64,000 nt of DNA, taken from assembly GCF_001592285.1 (NCBI RefSeq), contig NZ_BCWQ01000002.1, positions 248,001 through 312,000 of the forward strand. The letters are read 5' to 3'. Every line of letters begins with the position of its first letter. Position 1 is the stretch's first letter. Under the pieces are notes generated by a model, which was given only the letters and a program-made list of their open reading frames with translations, made no database searches and was not told where the DNA came from. The translations under genes and the position numbers were made by a program. This DNA comes from Hydrogenophaga pseudoflava NBRC 102511. GTDB taxonomy: Bacteria > Pseudomonadota > Gammaproteobacteria > Burkholderiales > Burkholderiaceae_C. Below, piece by piece: positions 32,846-39,517 of the stretch.

Positions 32846-33958
32846 TCAGGGTTTCTGGGCCGCGGCAAAGCGGGTGACCTGCTGGCCGGGCGAGAGCACG
32901 TGCACACCGGCCGCGACGATTTCTTCGCCCTCCTTGAGGCCCGACACCACCAGCATCTCGTTGCCCTCGGCGCCCGACACCACCACAGGGCGCATGTTCA
33001 CCCGGCTGCTGGCGGGGTCGAATACCCAGACCGCTGTGTCCTTGCCCCCTCCGTTCGCCTGGATCAGGGCGCTGGTGGGCAGGCGCACCGGTGCGGACAC
33101 GGCCGGTGCGGCGGTGGCGTCGTCGGCGAACACCACCGACACGGTGCTGCCCAGCGCCACGCTCGCATCGGCGGTCAGGCCGAGCTTGACCTGGAAGGTC
33201 CGCGTCAGCGGGTCGGCGCTGGCGGCGATCTCGCGCACCTGGGCGGCCAGCGGCTCTGGCGACACCTGGCCCGAGGTCCACGGCCGCACCTGGGCCGCCT
33301 GGCCGACCTTCAGCCGCGCCACCCGGTCTTCCGGCACTGCGATCACGGCGTCGCGCGCGCCATCGCGCGCCAGCCGGACCACCGGCGCTCCGGCGGCCAC
33401 CACCTGTCCCACCTCGGCCTCCACCGACAGCACCACACCTGGGCCATCGGCGAGCAGCCGGGCGTAGCCGGCCTGGTTGCCCTGCACCGCGCCCTGGGCG
33501 CGGGCCTGGCGCAGCGCCGCCTCCGCCGCGTCGAGGGCGGCCTGGCGGCGTTCGATTTCGGCACCGCTCACGAAACCCTGTGCCTTCAGGTCGGAGAACC
33601 GTTTGAAGTCGGCGGCGGCCAGGTCGCGCTGGGTCTGCGCCGCGACGATCTGGGCCTGTGCGGCCTGGGCCACGAGCGCCAGGTCCCGCGCGTCCAGCTG
33701 GGCCAGCAACTGCCCCGGCACCACACGCTGCCCCACTTCCACCGGCCGCTGCACGAGCTTGCCGCCGACGCGGAAGCCCAGGCGCGATTCGGTGCGTGCC
33801 CGGATCTCGCCCGCGTAGCCGCTCTGGGACTGCACCGCCGCGCGGGACACCGTCATCAGCTTCACCGCCCGCACCGGTTCCTGGGGCACTTCGGGACGGG
33901 AACAGGCGCCCAGCAACAGGGCAACCACCAGGACAGGGACATGCAACAGTGTCTTCAT
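32846..33958 (-). CDS. RND efflux periplasmic adaptor lipoprotein (membrane fusion protein)
   Basis: A 370-residue adaptor linking the RND pump to an outer-membrane channel. The N-terminus MKTLLHVPVLVVALLLGACSRP is a lipoprotein signal with lipobox LGAC. A barrel-sandwich hybrid half (GYAGEIRARTESRLGFRVGGKLVQRPVEVGQRVVPGQLLAQLDARD), a long alpha-helical hairpin and a beta-barrel region follow. The start is the ATG 37 bases after the predicted transcription start. A more upstream ATG falls inside the -10 box and cannot be used. Confidence 0.92.
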   Translation of the reverse strand: MKTLLHVPVLVVALLLGACSRPEVPQEPVRAVKLMTVSRAAVQSQSGYAGEIRARTESRLGFRVGGKLVQRPVEVGQRVVPGQLLAQLDARDLALVAQAAQAQIVAAQTQRDLAAADFKRFSDLKAQGFVSGAEIERRQAALDAAEAALRQARAQGAVQGNQAGYARLLADGPGVVLSVEAEVGQVVAAGAPVVRLARDGARDAVIAVPEDRVARLKVGQAAQVRPWTSGQVSPEPLAAQVREIAASADPLTRTFQVKLGLTADASVALGSTVSVVFADDATAAPAVSAPVRLPTSALIQANGGGKDTAVWVFDPASSRVNMRPVVVSGAEGNEMLVVSGLKEGEEIVAAGVHVLSPGQQVTRFAAAQKP

Positions 33959-34001
33959 GGCAAAAGCGGAGAGCGTTGGGAGAAGCAGTGAATCGGCAGT
34001 C

Positions 34002-34030
34002 ATATTAATGACTGACCGGTTAGTAATCAA
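34002..34030 (-). promoter_or_regulatory. Promoter of the RND operon with TetR-type operator in the spacer
   Basis: On the minus strand a -35 TTGATT (34025-34030) and a -10 TAATAT (34002-34007) are separated by exactly 17 bases. The spacer holds the near-palindrome ACTAACCGGTCAGT (34011-34024; arms match except for one base pair), the kind of site bound by TetR/AcrR repressors of RND pumps. A repressor there would block RNA polymerase. No tetR-like gene is present nearby. The leader to the adaptor ATG would be about 37 bases. Confidence 0.75.
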
Positions 34031-34138
34031 TTCTAGCGCGATCGGCGTTCTGGTGTAGACGCACAATCCGGCGACTGTGCCCGCCACAACACCCTGTCTC
34101 CGCCCCGTCCCCGTCAACCCCTGCAGCGCCCGCCGCCC

Positions 34139-35044
34139 ATGCCACCGTCCGCCAGCCCAATGACTACCGAGGTCGGTCACTATGAAAATTTTCCGGTGGC
34201 GTCCTGGCTCTGCCCGGCAGCGATCCGTCCGGCGGTGGTGGCGATCTACCACTTTGCGCGCACCGCGGACGACATTGCTGACGAGGGGGCCGCCACCGCG
34301 CCCGAGCGACTGGACCAGCTATCGGCCTACCGCACCGCGCTGGCGCGCTGTCTGGCATCGGCTGCCGAGCCGGCGGATGCGGCGCAATGGCCCCAGGTGT
34401 TCGGTCCGCTGGCCCGGGCGGCCGAGCGCCACCGGTTGCCAGGCGATCTGTTGCACGACCTGCTGAGCGCGTTCGAACAGGACATCCGCCACACCGCCAG
34501 CGGCCATGTGTATGCCGACACCGCCGAACTGCTGGCCTACTGCCGCCTCTCGGCCAATCCGGTCGGACGGCTGCTCCTGCATCTCTATGGCATCCACGAC
34601 GATGAATCACTGCTCCAGAGCGACGCGGTGTGCAGCGCGCTGCAACTGATCAACTTCTGGCAGGACATCTCGGTGGACCACGCCCGGGGGCGGCACTACC
34701 TGCCCGCCGATGCGCTGCAGGGCCAGGGTCTGCGGCTGGAGGAGTTCTCGGCCGGCGCGCCGCCCGAGGTGCAGGAGCGCTGCCGACAGGTGGTGCGCCG
34801 TTTGTGCGAAGAGGCCCGGGCGCTGATGCTCGAAGGGGCGCCGCTGGCGCGCCGCATTCCCGGACGGGCCGGCTGGGAGCTGCGCCTGGTGGTCCAGGGC
34901 GGCCTGCGCATCCTGGACAAGATCGCCGCCATCGACCACCGAAGCTGGCTGCAGCGACCGACCGTCGGCAAGGCCGACCTGCCGCTGATGCTCTGGCGGG
35001 CGGTGTCCGGAGCGAACCTCAACCCCCGCCAACCGGCAGGCTGA
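34139..35044 (+). CDS. hpnC: Squalene synthase HpnC-type (hydroxysqualene synthase)
   Basis: Trans-isoprenyl diphosphate synthase family protein of 301 residues. In the HpnCDE pathway HpnC turns presqualene diphosphate into hydroxysqualene. It has the N-terminal HYENFPVASWLCP typical of HpnC and the two aspartate-rich motifs as ARTADDIADE (near 40-50) and NFWQDISVDHARGRHYLP (near 170-188). A shorter start at the second Met (MTTEVGHYENF) is possible. hpnD and hpnE lie 2.2 kb downstream on the same strand. Its 3' end overlaps the convergent kinase gene by 26 bases. Confidence 0.9.
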   Translation: MPPSASPMTTEVGHYENFPVASWLCPAAIRPAVVAIYHFARTADDIADEGAATAPERLDQLSAYRTALARCLASAAEPADAAQWPQVFGPLARAAERHRLPGDLLHDLLSAFEQDIRHTASGHVYADTAELLAYCRLSANPVGRLLLHLYGIHDDESLLQSDAVCSALQLINFWQDISVDHARGRHYLPADALQGQGLRLEEFSAGAPPEVQERCRQVVRRLCEEARALMLEGAPLARRIPGRAGWELRLVVQGGLRILDKIAAIDHRSWLQRPTVGKADLPLMLWRAVSGANLNPRQPAG

Positions 35045-35810
35045 AACCGAAGCGGGCGCCTTCGCCGGGACGGGCCGTGGCCCAGACCCGGCCCCCGTGG
35101 CATTCGACGATGCGCCGCACCAGGGCCAGCCCCACCCCCAGGCTGGGGGCCGGTGCGCCCTGCGCGCGCTGGAACAGCCCGAACAGCTCGGCCGCTTTCT
35201 CGGGCTCGAACCCCAGACCGTTGTCGTGCACGAAATAGGCGTGGCCTCCCGGCACCGCCTCGCAGCTCACCTCGATGCGGGGCCGATCATGGCTGAGAGC
35301 GTGGCGCAGTGCGTTGTCCAGCAGCTCTTCCCAGACCCGGCGCAGCAGCGCCGCGTCGGCAAATGCGGGCGGCAGCCCCGGCGCCAGCACACACGACACG
35401 GGATGGCTGCGCTGGCCCAGCTGAAGGTCCCGGAGGACCACCTGCACCATCTGGTCCACGTCCACACGGATCGGGCGGAGGTCTGCCGCCTGCAGCCGCG
35501 CCAGCGCAGAGACCGATTCCATCAGGTGCTGCAGCCGCCGCGTGGAATCCATCACCTTGTGTGACAGCCGGGTCACCTGGCCCGGCTGCCCTGCGTATGA
35601 CGGGTCGCCCAGCAGCTGGGCGTAGCTCGCCACGTGCCGCAGCGAGGTCCGCAGGTCGTGGGCCAGCGCATGGGAAATGTCCCGCAGGGTCTGCTCGGCC
35701 GATGCCAGCCGTGCGGCGATGGCCGGATCACCCACGGTGCCGGTTCCCGACGGCGACGCCGGGTCCGAACGCAGCGCGAGCGGGTGGTGGGAATCTCTGG
35801 GCGAAGTCAT
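35019..35810 (-). CDS. Soluble sensor histidine kinase without recognisable sensor domain
   Basis: A 263-residue protein. A short, low-complexity N-terminus leads to a phosphoacceptor helix (HALAHDLRTSLRHVASYAQLL, H51 likely) and an ATP-binding domain with N box (ELLDNALRHAL), G1 (VHDNGLGFEPEKAAELF) and G2 (LGVGLALVRRIVECHGG). The proline usual after the H box is serine. No membrane helix, PAS or GAF domain is visible, and there is no response regulator next to it. The ATG lacks a clear ribosome site; a TTG start 108 bases upstream is an alternative. Confidence 0.82.
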   Translation of the reverse strand: MTSPRDSHHPLALRSDPASPSGTGTVGDPAIAARLASAEQTLRDISHALAHDLRTSLRHVASYAQLLGDPSYAGQPGQVTRLSHKVMDSTRRLQHLMESVSALARLQAADLRPIRVDVDQMVQVVLRDLQLGQRSHPVSCVLAPGLPPAFADAALLRRVWEELLDNALRHALSHDRPRIEVSCEAVPGGHAYFVHDNGLGFEPEKAAELFGLFQRAQGAPAPSLGVGLALVRRIVECHGGRVWATARPGEGARFGFSLPVGGG

Positions 35811-36113
35811 GACAGGAAGGCGGCGTCCGGAAGAAGGCGAAAACCCTGCATGTGGCAAGCGCCCGACACTAACCGCTGTCGACGTGCAAACCTTTGCGTC
35901 CTTGCAGCCAGGACCCAACTCGGATGCATTTATTCATTACGAATGTGACGGCACGCGCAGTTTGTGGTGCCGCCATCCGGGCCTCTGTGGCAAACCCGGG
36001 GTTCTCCCGGGCGAGAAGTGCAGCAGACCTCAAGCCCGGGAGGGACGCGCCGATGGATCAGGAACGGTCCGTCAAAACCAAGCTCCCCGCCGGCCGCGGC
36101 GAACCGCACGATC
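35811..36113. other. Divergent intergenic region between kinase and FNR-like genes, with inverted repeats
   Basis: A 303-base stretch without a convincing gene. It should contain both divergent promoters, though I see no strong -10/-35 pair. CTCCCGGGC (36004-36012) and GCCCGGGAG (36034-36042) form a perfect nine-base inverted repeat around 21 bases, and a third CCCGGG at 35995-36000 can pair with the first instead. These sit 72-119 bases before the FNR-like ATG, probably in its leader. Confidence 0.5.
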
Positions 36114-36815
36114 ATGTCGCCCTCAGAACCTCCTTTCACCGATCCGCCGCTGCCCTGCCTGGACTGCGCGGCGCGCATCAGCTGCCTGATCGGCCAGATG
36201 CCGCGCCCGCAGCAGGACCGTCTGGGCCCGCTGATCCGGGAACAGCGGTTCCGCAAAGGCGAGGTCTTGCAGGCCGAAGGCGCGGAGGTTGAAACGGTGC
36301 GCACCATCAAGCTGGGCACGGTGATGCTCACCCGCTCGGGGCCAGACCATGTGCCGCGTCCGGTGGCGCTGGTCGGGCGCGGGCATCTCATGGGGCTGAT
36401 GGGCCTGCTCGGCCAGACCACGCAGGTCGGGGCGCAGGCGCTGTCGCCCGGACGGATCTGCGACGTGCCGGTCGCGGCCATGCTCGGCGCCTTGGTCAAG
36501 GACCCGGTGCTTCAGGACACCCTGCACGAGCAGATCTGCCGGACCGTCGCCCGCCTGGCCGACTGGGGACAGACGATGCGGCTGCGGGGCCTGCACCGCC
36601 AGCTGGTGGCTTCGCTGATGCTGCTGGCACACGAACAGGGCACCCGCATGGTCCGCATCCCCAGCCATGTGGCCTTGTCCGAACTGCTGCGGACCACACG
36701 CGAATCGGTGGCGCGCACGCTGCGGCAGCTGGAAGACCAGGGCCACCTGCAGCGCAACGACCGCTGGCACGTGACCCTGGCGCCGGGGCACGAGCGCGTG
36801 TTCGCCGAGGGGTAG
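36114..36815 (+). CDS. Crp/Fnr-family regulator with complete FNR-type cysteine set
   Basis: A 233-residue transcription factor. The N-terminus has C15-x2-C18-x5-C24, the exact spacing of the E. coli FNR cluster cysteines, and a fourth cysteine, C116 in RICDVPV, aligns with FNR C122 (VCEIPF). It can therefore plausibly hold an oxygen-sensitive 4Fe-4S cluster. A cyclic-nucleotide-fold domain and a winged helix follow. The recognition helix TRESVAR has R196, E197 and R201, the CRP pattern R-E-x3-R, whereas FNR has V-E-x2-S-R. DNA specificity may thus differ from FNR. The HiPIP gene lies convergently 10 bases away. Confidence 0.85.
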   Translation: MSPSEPPFTDPPLPCLDCAARISCLIGQMPRPQQDRLGPLIREQRFRKGEVLQAEGAEVETVRTIKLGTVMLTRSGPDHVPRPVALVGRGHLMGLMGLLGQTTQVGAQALSPGRICDVPVAAMLGALVKDPVLQDTLHEQICRTVARLADWGQTMRLRGLHRQLVASLMLLAHEQGTRMVRIPSHVALSELLRTTRESVARTLRQLEDQGHLQRNDRWHVTLAPGHERVFAEG

Positions 36816-36825
36816 CGGGCGCCGC

Positions 36826-37140
36826 TCAGGCCTTCTTGGCGTAGGCGCTGCACCAGCCACCCACGGCCACCGCCTTGCCCGGGAAGATGCCGCAGGGGCC
36901 CGAGGGCGCATCGGGCTTGCCGGTGTAGAGCGTGCAGTTGCCGCACTTCTGGGTGGCGGCGTGCTTGGGAAACTTCTTGCCGTCGGCCTTGTTGGTGTCG
37001 GCAACGTAGCCCAGGGCCATGGGCTGGGCGTCCTTCTCGTTGACCATGGGCAAGGTCTGTGCCTGTGCCGCGACAGCAGACAGCAGGGCCGAACCGGCGG
37101 CCACCTGGAGCATGAACACGCGACGACTGGAATTCTTCAT
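36826..37140 (-). CDS. High-potential iron-sulfur protein (HiPIP)
   Basis: Small periplasmic electron carrier, 104-residue precursor. The N-terminus KNSSRRVFMLQVAAGSALL is a Tat signal, with cleavage likely after AQAQ. Four cysteines, C66-x2-C69-x13-C83-x13-C97, give the HiPIP 4Fe-4S pattern, with the aromatic GGWCSAY context. The ATG has a GAGG site seven bases upstream. It may donate electrons to terminal oxidases, as HiPIPs do in other betaproteobacteria; the partner here is unknown. Confidence 0.93.
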   Translation of the reverse strand: MKNSSRRVFMLQVAAGSALLSAVAAQAQTLPMVNEKDAQPMALGYVADTNKADGKKFPKHAATQKCGNCTLYTGKPDAPSGPCGIFPGKAVAVGGWCSAYAKKA

Positions 37141-37249
37141 GGATACCTCGTGGGGTTGTGTGCGAAATCGCGTTCGCAGCCTAAACACGAGGACTGAAGA
37201 AGCACTTAAGCAGGGCCGCAGCGGCTGCGTACACTTGGCGTCCACCACC

Positions 37250-38122
37250 ATGCCCATGAACCCGCAAGACTACGCCCAGCAGAAGGCCGCAGCCTCCGGC
37301 AGCAGCTTCTATTACGCCTTCCTGTTCCTGCCGCCCGAGCGCCGCGCCGCCATCACCGCCTTCTACGCCTTCTGCCGCGAGGTCGACGACGTGGTCGACG
37401 AGGTCAGCGACCTCGGTGTGGCCCAGGCCAAGCTGGGCTGGTGGCGGCAGCAGGTCGCCCAGGCCTTCGGCGGCCGTGCGCACCACCCGGCGCTGCAGGC
37501 TCTGATGCCGCACACCGCCACCTTCGGCATCGAGGCGCGGCACCTGCTGGCCGTGATCGACGGCTGCCAGATGGACCTGGACCAGAGCCGCTACCTCGAC
37601 TTCGCCAACCTGCAGCAGTACTGCCACCTGGTGGCTGGCATCGTGGGCGAGGTGGCGGCGCGCATCTTCGGCCAGACCGACCCGCGCACCACCGACTACG
37701 CCCACCGGCTGGGTCTGGCCTTCCAGCTGACCAACATCGTGCGCGACGTGGGCGAGGACGCGGCGCGCGGCCGCATCTACCTGCCGGTCAACGAGCTGCA
37801 GCGCTTCGACGTGAAGGCGCACGAACTGATCAAGCGCGGCGCCGCCCCCGGCATGGACAAGGCCGACTTCGAACGCCGTTTCCTGGAACTGATGCGCTTC
37901 CAGTGCGAGCGCGCGCTCTCGACTTACGACGAGGCGCTGGCGCTGCTGCCCGAAACCGACCGCCGCGCCCAGAAGCCGGGCCTGATGATGGCCAGCATCT
38001 ACCGCACCCTGCTGCAGGAGATCGCCGCCGACCCCGTGCTGGTGCTGACGCAGCGCGTGAGCCTGACGCCACTGCGCAAGTTCTGGCTGGCGTGGAAGGT
38101 GCAAGCCTTGGGACGGTTGTGA
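37250..38122 (+). CDS. hpnD: Presqualene diphosphate synthase HpnD
   Basis: Condenses two farnesyl diphosphates to presqualene diphosphate, the first step of the HpnCDE route. The 290-residue protein shows SSFYYAFLFLPPERRAAITAFYAFCREVDDVVDEV with the first Asp motif and QLTNIVRDVGEDAARGRIYLP with the second. An ATG six bases further in (MNPQDYAQQ) is also possible. Its stop overlaps the GTG start of hpnE by four bases. Confidence 0.92.
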   Translation: MPMNPQDYAQQKAAASGSSFYYAFLFLPPERRAAITAFYAFCREVDDVVDEVSDLGVAQAKLGWWRQQVAQAFGGRAHHPALQALMPHTATFGIEARHLLAVIDGCQMDLDQSRYLDFANLQQYCHLVAGIVGEVAARIFGQTDPRTTDYAHRLGLAFQLTNIVRDVGEDAARGRIYLPVNELQRFDVKAHELIKRGAAPGMDKADFERRFLELMRFQCERALSTYDEALALLPETDRRAQKPGLMMASIYRTLLQEIAADPVLVLTQRVSLTPLRKFWLAWKVQALGRL

Positions 38123-39441
38123 AGCTGGCGGTTGTTGGTGCCGGCTGGGCAGGCCTGGCCGCCGCCGTGGAGGCGATGGACCTGGGCGCAGACGTCACCC
38201 TGTTCGAAGCCACTCGCACGCCCGGCGGCCGCGCCCGCGCCTTGCCCGCCACGCGGCCCGACGGCGTACCACTGCGGCTGGACAACGGCCAGCACATCCT
38301 GATCGGTGCCTACCGCTATACGCTGGGCCTGATGCAGCGCCTGGGCATCGAGCCGGAACAGGTCCTGCTCGGCACTCCGTTGTCCCTGCCCTACCCCGAC
38401 GGCGGCGGCCTGCAGACGCCCGCCTGGGCCGCGCGATGGCCGGCGCCGCTGGACGCCGTGGCCGCGATCCTGACCGCGAGCGGCTGGTCATGGGGCGAGC
38501 GGCTTGCGCTGGTGCGCGCCTCGCTGGCGTGGCAGCGCTCGGGTTTTGTCTGCCCGCCTTCGCTCACGGTGGGCGAGCTGTGCCGCGCCCTGCCCGCCCG
38601 TGCGATGGACGAGCTGATCGAGCCGCTGTGCGTCTCGGCGCTGAACCTGCCCGCGGCCCAGGCCAGCGCGCAGGTGTTCCTGGCGGTCATGCGCGACGCG
38701 CTGTTCGGCCAGGGCTTCGGGCGCTGGTCCGCCTCGGCCCTGCTGCTGCCGCGCGACGACCTCGGCGCGCTGCTGCCCGACGCCGCCTGCCGCCATCTCG
38801 GCGCGCGGGTGCGGCTGGGCACGCGGGTCACGGCCCTGCAGGACACTGAATCAGGCTGGACGCTGGCAGGCGACGGCTGGTCGGAAGACTTCGACCGGGT
38901 GATCTGGGCCACCGCGGCCAGCCACGCCGCGTCGACCATCGGCGCCGCCACCGGCGAGAGCGCCAGCAGCACCGCGCGGCGCGACTGGGCGGCTCAAACC
39001 CGCCAGCTGGACTTCACCGCCATCACCACGGTCTATGCCTGGGCGCCTGATGCGCGCCTGCCGGCGCCCATGCTCGCGCTGCGCAACAGCCCCGACGCGC
39101 CGGCGCAGTTCGCGTTCGACCGCGGCCAGTTGCGCCCGGACGACCCGTCCGCCCAGGGGGTGCTGGCCTTTGTGGTCAGCGCCAGCGAGGGCGAACGCGA
39201 CGAACTGCAGCAAAGGGTGCTGGCACAGGCTGGCCAACAGCTGGGATGGCCGAATCTGCAAGCCATCCAGACGGTGGTGGAAAAACGCGCCACCTTCGCC
39301 TGCACGCCCGCGCTGAAGCGCCCGGCCACCGCCATCGCGCCTGGGCTCTGGGCGGCGGGCGACTACATCGACGGCCCCTACCCGGCCACGATCGAAGGTG
39401 CGGTGCGCAGCGGTCTGGCGGCGGTGGCGCGGGCCGGTTGA
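38119..39441 (+). CDS. hpnE: Hydroxysqualene dehydroxylase HpnE (FAD-dependent amine-oxidase fold)
   Basis: Flavoprotein of 440 residues that reduces hydroxysqualene to squalene. The Rossmann FAD motif VVGAGWAGLAAAVEAMDLG is at the N-terminus, followed by FEATRTPGGRARAL. The C-terminal flavin motif is ALWAAGDYIDGPYPATIEGAVRSG. The frame enters the conserved N-terminus at a GTG that overlaps the hpnD stop as GTGA, so GTG is the likely start with coupled translation. No squalene-hopene cyclase is in the window, so the end product may be hopanoid or C30 carotenoid. Confidence 0.9.
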   Translation: MKLAVVGAGWAGLAAAVEAMDLGADVTLFEATRTPGGRARALPATRPDGVPLRLDNGQHILIGAYRYTLGLMQRLGIEPEQVLLGTPLSLPYPDGGGLQTPAWAARWPAPLDAVAAILTASGWSWGERLALVRASLAWQRSGFVCPPSLTVGELCRALPARAMDELIEPLCVSALNLPAAQASAQVFLAVMRDALFGQGFGRWSASALLLPRDDLGALLPDAACRHLGARVRLGTRVTALQDTESGWTLAGDGWSEDFDRVIWATAASHAASTIGAATGESASSTARRDWAAQTRQLDFTAITTVYAWAPDARLPAPMLALRNSPDAPAQFAFDRGQLRPDDPSAQGVLAFVVSASEGERDELQQRVLAQAGQQLGWPNLQAIQTVVEKRATFACTPALKRPATAIAPGLWAAGDYIDGPYPATIEGAVRSGLAAVARAG

Positions 39442-39517
39442 CGCCGGTTTGACGCCCGGGCTTGGCGCGCCCCCTCAATCTGCGCATCATGGCCACACCG
39501 ACCCGAGAGACCTGCCC

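Noticed and set aside
32838..33281. N-terminal extension of the RND pump reading frame by 148 residues
   Set aside because: The extension is Arg/Gly-rich, has no resemblance to RND pumps, and lies on top of the adaptor gene; the ATG at 32837 with its ribosome site gives the normal N-terminus.
33959..34003. Upstream ATG (MTADSLLL) as start of the RND adaptor
   Set aside because: That ATG lies within the predicted -10 box, so it would not be transcribed; the later ATG begins a proper lipoprotein signal.
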